Assembly (NCBI GenBank): GCA_963565915.1
Contig: OY751489.1
Coordinates: forward strand, 1,922,001-1,986,000
Direction: 5' to 3'
Source of the DNA: Entoloma clypeatum
Taxonomy: Eukaryota > Basidiomycota > Agaricomycetes > Agaricales > Entolomataceae
DNA: 64,000 nt
In this document: one piece after another, positions 31,782 to 45,400 of the stretch
Layout of the letters: the number at the start of each line of letters is the position of its first letter
Position numbering within the stretch: the first letter of the stretch is position 1
Made by a program: the position numbers and the translations under genes
Notes under the pieces: generated by a model
Seen by the model: the letters and a program-made list of their open reading frames with translations, nothing else
The model's database searches: none
What the model was told of the DNA's origin: nothing

Positions 31782-33863
31782 ATGGATAGGCTAGAAGCCC
31801 TTGGCGCCACTCTTTCTCAGATCACCCTGTATGATATCAAAAGCGCATACAACCAGGTACACCCTGCCCGCCCCGTTGCCCACGACCTCCCCTTGACATT
31901 TCCACGTCGTCCAGGCAAAAAATGTGGTTCTCAACATCAGCGAGATGGAAGCCAAAGTGCGCGAGGCTACAAACGAAGACCCTTGGTGAGTTGACAATTA
32001 CATATCGCCCTTTTAAATATCTGAAGGACCAGCGACAAGGGGTGCGAGTTCAACCCTGATGCAAGACATCGCCCAAGGGTATGTGACATTCCATCCTATC
32101 CTGCGGTCAGCCCTGAAACATCGTTTTCTCCAGGACCTTTAGTTTGTGAGTAATGTCCCATTGGTGACCGAAGCTTGGCTTATCAATGACCAGCCAACAC
32201 TTCAACGAGATAATGCCTTGTATCTATGCCCGGTTTATGGAAAAGGAGGCTCGACAGTGGCGGCAAATATACAAGGTCAGCTAAGCCTCATTTTTGACTA
32301 GATTTTTGCTGACCTGAACAATGCAAGGCCCTTCAATTGCTTGAATATCTAATCAAACATGGTTCAGAACGCGTCGTAGATGACGCCCGCTCTCACGTTT
32401 CTATGATCAAGATGCTCAGAAACTTCCATTATATTGACGACAAAGGAAAGGACGAAGGAATCAACGGTATGCATACTACATGGTTGTCTCGATTACCATG
32501 ATATCTGATTCCGGCCTGGCTCCAGTTCGCAATCGCTCCCGTGAGATTGTTGAACTGCTTTCCGATGTCGAAAAAATACGGGGGGAACGTAGGAAGGCCA
32601 AGGTGAATAAACACAAGTATACTGGCACGGGGAACGATGGATTTGGATTATCGTTTTCTTCTGGTGGAAGTAGATACGGAGGCTTCGGAAATGATACTCT
32701 TGGCGATGGTGGAAGTTATGGGAATGGTGCGTCTTGTCGTCGATTCCGTATTTCATTGCATGACTTTTTTCTGACAGATTACGGATCCTATGGTGCTGGA
32801 GGTAGTGGCGCTGGAGGCTCGTCGTTCAGGGATGATGCGAGAAAAGGCGGATTCGAAGAATATAACGCCGGAGATGATGAGATCAGCTCACCACCCAACA
32901 CCCCCACATCGCGATCCCAAACTTCGAGACCAAACCCAACCCGAAAATCCAGTACGCCGGCCGCGGCTCCTGCTCCTGTTCCTGCTCCTGTAGAGGATCT
33001 GCTAGGCGGCTTTGGTGATGACGATGCTTTCGGTTCTGGTATCACGAACAGTACAAATGTCAACAAGGCGCTTCCGGCAGTCAACACCACTGCCAGCATT
33101 GATGGTATGTCCCTCGTAGCCTTTCCAAAGGTGGCTTCTTTAAAGAAGCTCCCTCCTCCCAGACGACGATTTTGCAGACTTTCAAGCCGCGCCCGTACAG
33201 CCTTCTCTCACCGGGAATACCACCACCAGCAACTCTAGCACTACAGCAGCATCAGCCCAGCCGACGTTGTTGGAAATGCTCAACTCGACACCTCCTCCTA
33301 CACGTGCTGCTCTCCCGCTAACAGGGTTTGGACAGATCCAACAGCAACAGCCCACGACTTTCAGCGGTCTCGGCATGGGCGCGGGAGGAATGGGAATGGG
33401 CGCTGGGCTCCATCGTTCTTCCCCGTCCATATCACACCAGCCTCAATACACCAGCCCGATGCAAACACAGGGCCTTTTCGGTGGTGTTGGTGGGCCAGCT
33501 GCTCTCAGGCCTATGGCTGCGACTCCATCAGCATCAACGCCGGCCGCACGCGTTGGCACGGCCACCGTCATAAGGAACAACACTGGAGGAGGATTAAATA
33601 CAACCACGAAGCCCGGATCAGGTGGTGCGTTTGACGATCTGTGGTCGGTGTCCCTCGGCACGGCGGCGTCGAAGCCTGGTGTAGGCAAGTCAATAAAGGA
33701 TCTGGAGAAGGAAAAGGCTTTGGCGGGGTTGTGGGGGAACCAGAAACCTGTTGGTGCTGGGGGGGTGGGCGCCAGGGCTGGAGCGAATGCGTTTGGTTCA
33801 TTTGGGGGCTCTATGGGCGGGGCTTCGAGCTCCGGCGGGGGTGGTGATGATTTGCTGCTGTAA
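31782..33863 (+). CDS. ENTH-domain epsin-like clathrin adaptor
   Basis: An ENTH domain is assembled from at least six short exons (31782-31856, 31915-31985, 32040-32078, 32134-32145, 32194 onward) and reads AYNQAKNVVLNISEMEAKV, EATNEDPWGASSTLMQDIAQ, FSFQHFNEIMPCIYARFMEK, QIYKALQLLEYLIKHGSE. ENTH binds inositol lipids. The Gly/Ser/Pro/Gln-rich tail carries clathrin- and adaptor-type acidic motifs (VEDLLGGFGDDDAFG, DDDFADFQ). The tail favours the Ent3/epsinR class, which acts at Golgi and endosomes, over plasma-membrane Ent1/2; no ubiquitin-interacting motif is seen. The 12-nt internal exon 32134-32145 is forced by phase and by the conserved TFSF. Confidence 0.9.
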
Positions 33864-34080
33864 TAGATAGGGCACAGGGGCGAAGACCTTCTGCACATCG
33901 AAACCTGTTAGATACAGAAGTGTATGTATCACACACCATACCCTGCAATACAATTATGACATGTGGTTCGCTACTCGAACTTCAAATAAATTTATTACGG
34001 GAGTACTTGTCACAAAAGCGCAAAATGCGATAACAATATGTCAATAAATTTAATCCAACAAAGCGGTCATTGAAGGGCGG

Positions 34081-36298
34081 TCAAGCAGTGAGATCACAAG
34101 CATTCGGCCTTAAAGCACACCACAGGGGCTGCAGAGGAATCGCATCCACACCACGCCGGACAAAGCGGAATGCGACGTCGTGGAGCCTCGGGAGCGCTTT
34201 GCCGCCATCGCCGCCGGGACCAGACCAGAATACCTGAAGTTTTTTTTGGTGAGAATGTCACGTAAGAGAGCGGTAGGATGACGAACCTCAGCAGAAGATG
34301 CTGCGCGCGGCCAGACGACGGGATCCAGGTTGGAAGGACCAGACTGTTCTGTCCAGAGGAGGTGTTGGCCTGCGTGGGCAAGTGAGTCAGTGAGTAGGTT
34401 GTTCTCAACAGGATGTATTACCTCCAAGGACAAGCTTGCTTTCTTCCTCTGTCAGATTGGCGGTTGGGTTGAAGGAATAGGCCTAAAAAAAGAAACGCCG
34501 AATTATTCCTTAGCAAAAAGAGGCGAGAATCTGCGAGAAGGCAAAAGAAAAAAGAACCTTTTGCCAAGTTTTGAACGGGTCGCACCAGCTGTTTCCGGCT
34601 GGGAATTGGCCGACCCAACCGCCGCCTCCGCAATCAAGGTAGAAATAGTCGGATGCGGCGTGGACGAATTTGAAGCCCTTTTGAGCGACCGCGGCAGCGT
34701 TTTGGGATGAGATCCAGACCCTGGATGTGGTTAGAGGAAGACAAGGCAAGTTGACGGGTGGACTGAAAGACGTACATGACCACGGTGTCGTTTGAAAGAG
34801 TTACGTTGTGGTCCAGAACCATTTCTAGGAGCAAGGCATCAGGATCCATTTTTTCTGTGCTGTAAGAGATGTATTGATTGACCTTCCCATACGACAGGTG
34901 TTTTGTTCGCTTGTTTCAATGCACTGTGAGTGGCATGGGTGAAAGTATCAAGGGCTTGTTCCAAAGTTTTGTTCTGCCGTGCTGTTTTTGTGAATCATCA
35001 TGAGGGATAGGTTGCAGGCGCACTGGGGAAACTCACCCAGTTCCGCTTGGGTTTCGCTGTCCTCGGCATAGCAGTTCTGATTGATCTCATCACCGCCTGT
35101 GCTGAACAGCTTGGACGGGAACAAGTTGACCGCGGCTGTGAAGAGCGATGCAGTGAAATTGGTTGTTTCTGGAGACGCGAGGCGGAGCTGTCCTGCGGGT
35201 GGTTCGTTGGCGAAGTGGGACCAAGGTGATGCTTGGAAGCAGGCGACGTGTTCGGGGTGCGAGGCGGCGATGATGGAGGTGTGGCCAGGTGTGTCGATTT
35301 CTGCTATGACGTCGATGCCACGCTGTGTTATTGGAGTATGAGAGTCAGACTGATTCGAGCGTGCGATGAGCAGGTGAACGTACGGCGGCGGCGTAGGATA
35401 CAATGTCTTTCACATCGCTTGGGGAGTAGACTTGGGAAGCAGAATAGGCGCCGTGGGCAGCGAGTTCGGTGAAGCCGGGTATGACCAAGGGAAAGGATTG
35501 GGAATCCACGACGTGCCAATGGAAAGTGTTCAGCTATGTTGATCTCAACATGACTTCTGTGGAAAGCCTGATGAAATTACATACCTTGACCCAGCTCATG
35601 GCATCGAGGGTCCGCTTTATATCGGAAACTGGGAAACTGAAAGGGATGAGAAAGAGTGAAAAGCGGGGAAATGTCGGATATACTAGTTTCGCGCGGTATC
35701 GAGCATAAAGCCACGGTAGGGCTGATTGTCACTGTCATGTTTGGATTTTCATAAAGAAAAAAGGCATCCGACGTACATATGCAGGCCGATCGGTGATGTC
35801 AAAGGGTGCTTGAAGAGTATAAGTTGTGCCTTTCCAATCATACCAGAGCTGCCCAAAAGTGGTCAAGCCGCGGAACAGGCCCAAGGTGGAGTTGGCAGTC
35901 AATGTGGCGGGTGAGCCGTCGGCAGGGATGGTGAGTTTGTAGCCTTCAACGCGGGACTCGACATCAATGATGGCTTCTTGAGATATACTTCTGGCCTGTC
36001 TGCCTCCCTGGAGATCCAAAGTCAAACATGGCAACGATTTTGCACTTTGGATGGCTTTTGCTGATGAGGCACCACGGTCGGGGACAAGGGCTTGCAATTG
36101 GTCCTTGCGGAGGTAAGTGGTGGTTCGGAGGACGGCGTCCAATAAGTCCTGAGGAGGGTTCTTTACGGCAGAGGTCTGTATCCAGAAGGAGGGGGAAAGA
36201 CGGAGAGGAGTGCTTCCGGTCGAGAATTGCTGGGGGAGGGGCCAGACGGCAAATGCTGGCGCCACGGCAAGCAGAACGGACAGGGCGATGAGGTGCAT
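34081..36298 (-). CDS. Secreted beta-N-acetylhexosaminidase, GH20
   Basis: A signal peptide (MHLIALSVLLAVAPAFA) begins an N-terminal GH20b-type domain (WPLPQQFSTGSTPLRL, LFRGLTTFGQLWYDW), followed by the catalytic barrel (PYRGFMLDTARNYFPVSDI, LNTFHWHVVDSQSFPL, GIDVIAEIDTPGH) with the Asp-Glu acid pair in STGGDEINQNCY and late Trp-rich motifs (CGGGGWVG, WTEQSG). The stop is at 34083..34081. Exons are separated by several short introns, such as those after TDRPAY, DTARN and MSWVK. GH20 enzymes remove terminal GlcNAc from chitin oligomers and glycans by substrate-assisted catalysis. It is divergent from midasin, 194 bp apart. Confidence 0.93.
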
Positions 36299-36492
36299 GG
36301 AGGGTTCGGTCTGTTGTTTGGGTGAGTTTTATAGCAACCGCAAGGGCTTGGTGATGGCACCGAGAAAGCCGTGGCGGCAACAGTTTACATGGTGAGTCGG
36401 AGGTCTCAACGTCATTTCAGTTTGTTTGGCACCTTGGCCAAACATCGCCGAATTTTTTCAAAGTAATTTTTTCCTTCTTCAGACTGCAAAAA

Positions 36493-39400
36493 ATGAGAGG
36501 CCATGATCCCCTGGCCATTAATCTGCGGCGACAGACGAGGGCTCTCTTGTCCGCGATCCCGAGCACGTCGTCGTATGCGACAGAGATCATCAACGCATCG
36601 TCTACCTCTCAATTGCTCGCCGTCCTCTCAAAACTGCTCGCGATACCTGCATTCACGCTCACCATCGCGGCTCTCTTCCGACCCACCCTCTTCATCCTTT
36701 GTGCATCCTGGTTACACGCCCCCGCTTGCACAGAAGAGCAGTTTGTGGCCCTATGCCTCCTGCTTGATCCCCACGAGGAGCTCTTTCCGTATGTCCCTAA
36801 ACCATCCATCTTGCCTTTCTCACCTTGGCTTTCAGCATACTCCATCGCTTGCTTACCACCCCCGATTTTCAAATGGGTCCCCTTGCCTTCATCGCCGCAG
36901 CTTCATCTCCCCTTTCCCTCGACATCAACCGCCTTCATCGCCTCCTGCTTGCCTACTATCGCATTCTGCGCGCAAATCGACAACTCCCTCATGACCTCTC
37001 CTGGCCCCTCTCCCCCTTGTTAACCATCATACGTTCATCCCACTTTGATAATGGCGCCCGACTACTGGCTATCCGCGCTTACGCTCTCCAAAGCGGCATG
37101 GGCGAGGCAGAGCGCGAGAAGATGGAGAGACAAGTCCTAGGCGAGCCTTGCGCAGTCGATTGTCAGATGGAATTTGGACAGAACCTCGATGGTATTATAC
37201 GGGAGGTCGATGGATGGATCATGCCTGTTATCGAAATCCAACGCATCAAGAATACCCGAGAGGAGTTTTTAACAAATCCATACGACTATTTCACCGTCGA
37301 CGAAGGGGAACCGTCTCCGTCAATCCAACCCCTGGATCTTAGGTACCTGCATAATCGCCTCTTATTCTGTCTCACTTTTCTCATTTGTTCGTAAGCCCGC
37401 TCGTCGCAAATGTACATGGTGTCTTCCTCCTCCGGACACCTTCCCCGTCAAGTATCCCTACGCCCACCCTTATTTCAACATCAACCGCAATCCATGCTCT
37501 ACAAAACCTTGCCTTCCATCTTTCCCTTCGTCTCCCCACCCTCTTAACCTCCCCACCATCATCTGGAAAATCTCTTTTCCTCTCCCATCTTGCTGAGCTT
37601 CTCTACCCCGGCACAAAAAATCAAATCATCACCATCCACCTTGCGGATACCTCTCTTGATCCCCGCGCCCTTCTTGGTTCATATGTATCATCTACCAGTC
37701 AGCCTGGTACTTTCGAGTGGAAAGAAGGCGTTCTTATCCGCTCGATGCGCCAAGGGAAATGGGTCGTATTGGAGGACATTGACAAAGCAAGTAACGAAGT
37801 CCTTGGTGTCATCAAGCCCCTTGTCGAGTCTTTGGCACCCGGGAAATGGATAGGCGGCCGCGCATCCCTCCAAGTCCCTAGTCGTGGATGCATCATCGCG
37901 CACGACGGTTTTGCTCTCTTTGCGACCAGATCAATCCTCCCATCTCGGGGAGAATCATTTCCTGCTCCTGTTTTCTTTGGCGCTCACAAGTTCCATGAGA
38001 TAACTGTGTCTGCCCCATCCCCAGAGGAACTGCACGTGATACTGGATTCGCAGTTTCCACATCTTTCAGGGAGCGCAACATCTGCTCTTATTCGTTTGTG
38101 GCACGCTGTCAAAGCACTAGGCCCGGCGGCATCTGCCCGTCATATTGGTTTGCGGGAGCTTGAGAAGTTTTGCACGCGCATTCAGAGGCTTCTTCCATCA
38201 TCTCACCAATCCATGGACATCGATTCTGATGGCTTGAATGTATCCCTTTCTTTACCCACCATCTTTCCAAACCCAACCCTTCGCGAGGAGATGTACCTGG
38301 AAGCTCGGGACGTCTTTTTTGGCTCAGGGACCTTGACCGCTTCAGCAAGAGTACACTCGGATGCGATAGCCAACGTTATAGCCGAACACTTGGGCTTGGA
38401 CGCCGACCGTCGTCTTTGGGTTCTCCACGGTCGGACGCCAGATTTCGATCTGGAAAAAAATGTCAATGGAAGCACCCTTACCGTGCGCCTAGGTCGCGTT
38501 CAACTTCCTGCTCGGAAAAGCAAGCTGGAGATTGCTCCACCCATGATGCGTCCGTTCGCGATGCACAAGCCTGCAATATTACTGCTGTCCCGCATAGCCA
38601 CTGCAGTGTCCCTCTGCGAGCCCCTTCTCCTGACCGGTGAGACGGGAACGGGGAAAACGAGCGTGGTGACCCACCTTGCGTCGTTGTTGCGCCGGCCCTT
38701 GATCTCCTTGAACTTGTCCCACCAGACCGAATCTTCCGACCTGCTTGGCGGGTTCAGGCCTGTTGATGCGCGGATTCCGGGGTCAGCGCTTCAGCAGCGG
38801 TTTCTAGATCTGTTTGGGGGCACTTTTAGTCGGCGGAAGAATGAGAGGTTTGAGGTGGAGGTGAGGAAGGCGGTTGGTGAGGGGAAGTGGAAGAGGGCCG
38901 TTGCGTTATGGAAAGAGTCGAGTCGGCTGGCGAGGGAGCGGATACTCGCAAAAGGGTGTACGGATCGAGAGTACGTTTTTCCTTATCGACAATCACGGTA
39001 ATCTCAAGTTCCTCTAGAGGCGTAGAGACGCCTAGGAAGCGGCGAAAGGTCGATGAAACTGGACCGAGTGTATCGGAGGCCAGCTGGGCGGCATTTGTAC
39101 GGGATATGGAAGAATTTGAGGTTCAACATGTCCAGGGCAAGGGGAAATTTGCTTTTGGGTTCGTCGAGGGTCCACTTGTGAAGGCGCTCAGAACCGGTGA
39201 TTGGTGAGTATTTTTTTGATTTCAGACATCGGTCCAAAAAACTAAAGCTCCTATCTAGGGTTCTACTTGACGAAATCAATCTTGCGAGCCCTGAAACTCT
39301 CGAATGTATCTCTGGCTTGCTTCATGGGCCCACTGCTTCCATCACTCTCACTGAGCAAGGTTCTTTGGAGCCTGTCCCGCGCCACCCCGATTTTCGTCTC

Positions 39401-42400
39401 TTTGCATGTATGAATCCCGCCACGGATGTTGGAAAGAAGGATCTACCTCCCAACATCCGCTCACGTTTTACGGAGATTGATGTTCCTCCACCTGACGCCG
39501 ACAAAGATACTCTTCTTAGCATCGTCGCGCAGTACATCGGTGCAAATGCTGTTGGCGACAAGGGCGCCATTATGAATGTCGCAGAGTTTTATTCCGCCGT
39601 CAAAGACTTGGCTGAGAAACGGAAAATCGCAGACGGCGCCAATCACAGGCCTCATTACAGCATCCGTACCCTTGCTCGTGCGCTGACTTTTGCTTCGGAC
39701 GTGGCGACCATGTTTGGTCTGCGACGGGCGATTTGGGAGGGGTGTTTGATGGCGTTCACGATGGTCTTGGATTCTGAAAGCGCGGAGCTTGTTATGGCAT
39801 TGGCGCAAAAGCATCTCCTTGCGGGCGTGCGCAATCCTCGGTCACTGTTGACGAGAGAACCTCAAGTTCCTCCCTCTCGTTCTGCCGATGAGTTTATCAA
39901 ATTTGGACCCTTTTACCTTGAACGAGGACCCCTGCCTGAGGATCCAGTCGAAGATTATATCATGACACCCTCAGTAGAGACGAAGCTCATCGATCTGGCA
40001 AGAATCATCCTCACGCGACGCTTTCCCATCTTGATCGAAGGACCCACTTCAAGTGGTAAAACCAGTTCGGTAGAATATCTCGCAAAGAGGACCGGTCATC
40101 AATTCATCCGCATCAATAATCATGAGCATACGGACATTCAAGAGTATATCGGCTCCTATGTCTCCGACCCGCAGACAGGAAAGCTTGTTTTCAAAGATGG
40201 GCTGCTTGTTCGTGCTCTGCGCAATGGTGACTGGATCGTCCTGGACGAATTGAACTTGGCACCGACGGACGTCCTTGAGGCTCTCAATCGCCTTCTCGAC
40301 GACAATAGAGAGCTGGTCATTCCCGAAACCCAGGAAGTTGTCAAGCCTCATCCTCACTTTATGCTGTTCGCGACGCAGAACCCGCCAGGGTTGTATGCGG
40401 GTCGCAAGATTCTTTCACGCGCGTTCCGCAATCGTTTCCTTGAAGTTCATTTCGAGGACGTGCCGCAAGTCGAACTGGAGACGATTCTGTGTCAGCGTTG
40501 TCGCATCGCGCCTTCCTATGGGAAAAAGATCGTCGCCGTTTTCCACGAGCTCCAGAAGAGGCGGCAGTCGACCCGAGTGTTTGAGAGCAAACAAGGCTTC
40601 GCGACGCTCCGTGATCTATTCCGCTGGGCGGGCCGCGATGCCGTTGGGTATCAAGAGTTGGCTGAGAATGGGTATATGTTGTTGGCGGAACGCGCGAGGC
40701 GGGAGGACGACAAGCTTGCCGTGAAGGAGATCATAGAATCCGTGATGAACGTCAAGATTGACGAGAGCAAGATGTACGGCACTCAGGACCTTGGTGTTGA
40801 TGTGGCGTCGTACCTTGGGTGTTCCTTACCGACGTCGTCTGGTGTGATTTGGACGAGCGCGATGCAGAGGCTGTTTACGCTGGTAGCGAGGGCTCTGCGG
40901 TTCAACGAGCCTGTGCTGCTTGTGGGAGAAACGGGATCGGGCAAGACTTCTGTGTGCCAGGTCTATGCTGATGCCACGTCGCAGCGTCTGCACGGCGTAA
41001 ACTGTCATCAGAATACGGAGACGGCCGACCTCATTGGCGGTCTTCGGCCCGTTCGCAATCGCGCTTCTCGGGAAGCGGAAGTTGTTCGCGAAGCAACAAA
41101 GGTCTTACAGGAGCTCAGCGTTTCCCAGGTCCCTCATTCTGTCGAAGAGATGTCCTCCATGGTCAACGGTCTTCTCAAGACGAATTCTGAGGAACAGACT
41201 CAACGGCTCCAATATGTCCAACATAAGCTTCTACAGCTCCAGTCTATCTTTGAATGGCATGACGGCCCTTTGGTGGACGCGATGCGCAACGGAGATGTTT
41301 TCTTGCTCGATGAGATATCTCTAGCAGACGACTCCGTTCTCGAACGGCTGAATAGTGTCCTCGAGCCCGGACGTTCGATTGTGCTTGCTGAGAAGGGTGG
41401 AGAAGAGGAGCTCGTGAATCCTGCTATCCGAGCTGCTGATGATTTTAAGCTTGTGGCGACCATGAATCCGGGTGGTGATTACGGGAAAAAGGAGCTCTCG
41501 CCTGCCTTGCGGAATCGGTTTACGGAGATCTGGGTGCCCCGTGTTGACGATCGCCGCGATTTGGAGCTTATCGTGGGTAGTTCGTGGAGGCATGAGGAGC
41601 TCAAAGGGTATACGATTTGTGTTTTGGACTTCACGGAATGGCTTTGTGAGCGCGTGGGCGATCGTTCGCTGATGAGCTTGCGAGACATTCTTGTACGATT
41701 TTTTCTTATCGTTTTCGATGTTTGCCTAAACTAATCTGCACTTAGGCGTGGGTTGCGTTCACCAACGCTGCCTACAATCCTGGGAGTCCGGAATATATCC
41801 CCGCAGACGAGCTTTTCGTGAGTAACTAGTTTTCAAGTGAAGTATAACGCTCGAACTCTACTTCTCAGCATCATGCGGCTCATATGACGTTCCTCGATGG
41901 CCTTGGTTCACTTCCTCAATTGTTGTCATACACAAGAGACAGCCTCCAGCAACTTCGGGATGACGGATTGTCCAAACTTATGGACATCGTACCTCTCGCA
42001 GATCGTGATTCTTTGCTCGCCTTTGTCCCGGTTCATGATCCTTTGAAATCCGTCCAATTCGGATCCTTCGCCATCGGAAGAGGTCCGAAGGAGCTCGTAA
42101 ATCACACCTTCAATATGCAAGCTCCCACAACTCGTGATAACGCGATGCGTGTCGTACGGGCCTGTCAAGTTTCAAAACCCATCCTGCTTGAAGGAAGCCC
42201 AGGCGTTGGGAAAACGAGTCTTGTCACTGCTATAGCTAACATCGCGGGGCATGAGCTCTGCCGCATCAATTTGTCTGATCAAACCGACCTCATTGACCTG
42301 TTTGGATCGGACCTGCCAGTGGAAGGTGGGGGACCGGGAGAGTTTGCTTGGAAGGATGCCGAGTTTTTGAAGGCACTTCAAGAAGGACATTGGGTTCTTC

Positions 42401-45400
42401 TCGATGAGATGAATCTTGCACCACAGGCTGTTCTGGAGGGCCTCAACGCCATTCTTGATCACCGGGGAACCGTCTTCATACCCGAATTAGGAAGATCATT
42501 TACTCGACATCCTTCGTTCCGGATTTTTGCGGCCCAAAACCCTCTCTCTCAGGGTGGAGGGCGCAAAGGTCTTCCAAAATCCTTCGTGAATCGATTCACG
42601 AAAGTCTACGTGGAAGAGCTCTCCCCCAGCGACCTCCTCATGGTTTGCCAACATATTTTTCCGGAAATCGACGAAACCATTGTCAAAGCCATGATCTCCT
42701 ACAACATGCATCTTCATGAGGCAGTGGCTGTCCAGCGTAGGTTTGCCAGAGAAGGCAGCCCATGGGAGTTCAATCTTCGAGATGTGATTCGTTGGGGAGG
42801 CCTTCTTCAGGCTCCTAAAGAATTACTCCATCCTGTTGAGCATCTGCGTACGATTTACCTCCACCGCTTCCGCACAGTTCAAGATCGAAATCAAGCTCGA
42901 GAATTGTTTGATAAGGTGTTTTCACTGTCGACTAAGTCCTTGGACTCATCCCCAAATATCACGATTTCCTCATCGCATATTCAAGTGGGCCACTTCTTGA
43001 AGGGACGCAACAATATGGTTTTACCATGGCCAGCTGGACGCATCCTGAAAATGCAACTTCCGGTCCTGGAATCTCTAGGTCACTGCGTTTCACAGGGTTG
43101 GCTTGCAATATTGACAGGTCAACGAAATTGCGGCAAGACCTATGCGGTGAGAGTGCTGGCACATTTTACTGGGAATATACTTCAGGAAATTTCCATCAAC
43201 AGTGCTACTGATACTATGGATATCCTGGGCAGTTTTGAACAGGTGGACATGCATGGGCGTGCTTTGGCTTTGGTTGATGATGTACTTGCCCTTCTGGACA
43301 ATGAGCTTCGTTTAAGCTCAGGCTTCAAAATAACCCAAGATTTGGCTCACAGTCTTCGCCGCGCTCGAACAGCGTCCACGTCTCTTCAGACCTTGCTGCA
43401 GATGGCCCTTGAAACACTGGCCGGGTTATCTCACCCATCTCCCCTTGCATCCGCTCTTTCAGGTAAGATTAAAGCTCAAATCTCGACCCCCAACGCTGTG
43501 GGCCGGTTCGAATGGGTCGATGGTCCGTTAGTACGAGCCATGAAGCTCGGTCACTGGTTACTTCTGGACGGTGCCAATCTTTGCAATCCTTCGGTTCTCG
43601 ATCGCCTCAATTCCCTCTGCGAACAGGACGGTTTCCTTACCTTGAGTGAACGTGGCTATGTTGATGGTGAAGTTCAGATTCTCAAGCCTCATCCGAATTT
43701 CCGCCTTTTCATGACCGTGGATCCTCAATACGGAGAATTGTCGCGGGCCATGCGCAATCGAGGGATTGAGATCTCTCTGATCATCAGACCTATTGCCGAT
43801 GATCGCAGTATCCTCTCGGACTTTTACAGGTTGCCTTCTGCACTTTCCGATTCCTGGTCTGCGAGTGTGCTCTTTGAAGCTATCCGAAGAGGCACCGCGC
43901 AAGAGATTATACCGACCTCATCGGATGCAAGGTCTATGGGTCAAGCGCTCGACCAGGAATCCGCTTTATCAAGTCTCGTGGACCGAGCCCCAATGATGAT
44001 AACTTCTTCAGGATCCTTGAATGTGAAAGATGCTCATCTATTTTTCCTCTCTCGTGCATTGGAGCCTGCGTCAATTCCGTACCTCACCCGCTTCTTGGCA
44101 GAGTTATCCCCCGGCATAGGATCCGGCTGGAGTCGCCTACGAACATTCTTGGACTCCTTCCCAAATCAATCGCTCAATATCGCTCTTATGCACTTCCGTG
44201 AGACATACTGTTTACGATTATCGTTACCTGCAGACCTTGTGCTTACTCAGGTTAGCTGGCTCATCTATATGTCAGGGACCATCAATGTTAATGTCCTGTC
44301 CTATTCGCATGTATACCTTGAAATACATGAATATAGCCCTTGGATTTTTACCTTAATGCTCCACCGTGTGCCGATCGAACAATCAATACCATTCCTTCAT
44401 CCGCGCATTACATTGTCCTTCAGGCATTGGATCTGGCTACCGCAATATTTCTCGATGAGGAAGATCAAATTCAGATCCGCGCAGAAGTGGGAGAGCAAGT
44501 CGAGAAAATGAATAAGAAACAGAAGGCTACGAATGAAATTTCAGCTCTGCTTGGGGCTACCCACTCTTTGGCCTGTTCCATTCTTAATGTTTCAACCACT
44601 GAAAATCTGATATCAAGATCGGTGAGATTGTTTCCTCTGAGGATAAGCCACTAATACCGTAAAACATCTCAGGAAGAAATGAAGTTGGCATCAACACTTT
44701 TGGGATATGGACGATATTTACGGAGGGTAGCATTCGCTCCGTCTCTGGACTTATCGGCTGTGACTGCAATTTGTCGGTGGATTCACGATGCAGTTGAGAA
44801 TTACCCGCCGAGTTTTGCGGCGCTTATCCCGCAAATTCAAGCTCTCAGAGATACTATCTCACTCTCTTCGGGTCTTGGACTGATCGAGATCTGGTCGGCT
44901 TTTCTGTTGGATACGCCTCTGGCTACATCGTTGGCCAGTCTGCAGGATCTTGATGGATATAGCTCGCGCTTGCATGGCCGAAATGCCCCCCGTACGTCCG
45001 CGCTTTGTTGTGTCATCAACCTTGTTCTGAGACCTATCAGGTCTCCGACGCGAAGCCTTTAACTTCATGGCAATACGGACTCTTCCTATTGCGCTACATC
45101 ATGACCGTGATTCCACCTCACAACTCGAATCAAATTTGCAGACTGTATGTGATATAAGCAATTTTCTTCGACTATGCCTGCCTTATCGATATACTTCCAG
45201 CTACTGAAACATCATGTACACGAACAAAAAGGCTCAGAGGTTCAACCAGCTTTGCTTGTCGCAGAATTGAATGCATTTGGACATTCTCGCGAATCTCAGG
45301 TATGGCACATCAAGAACAACCCTCCATCCATATTCATCTTGCGCTAGGCGTTGGCAGGACAATTGGGAAAAGTGATTGAGCTCGTTCTGAGTTCGACAGG

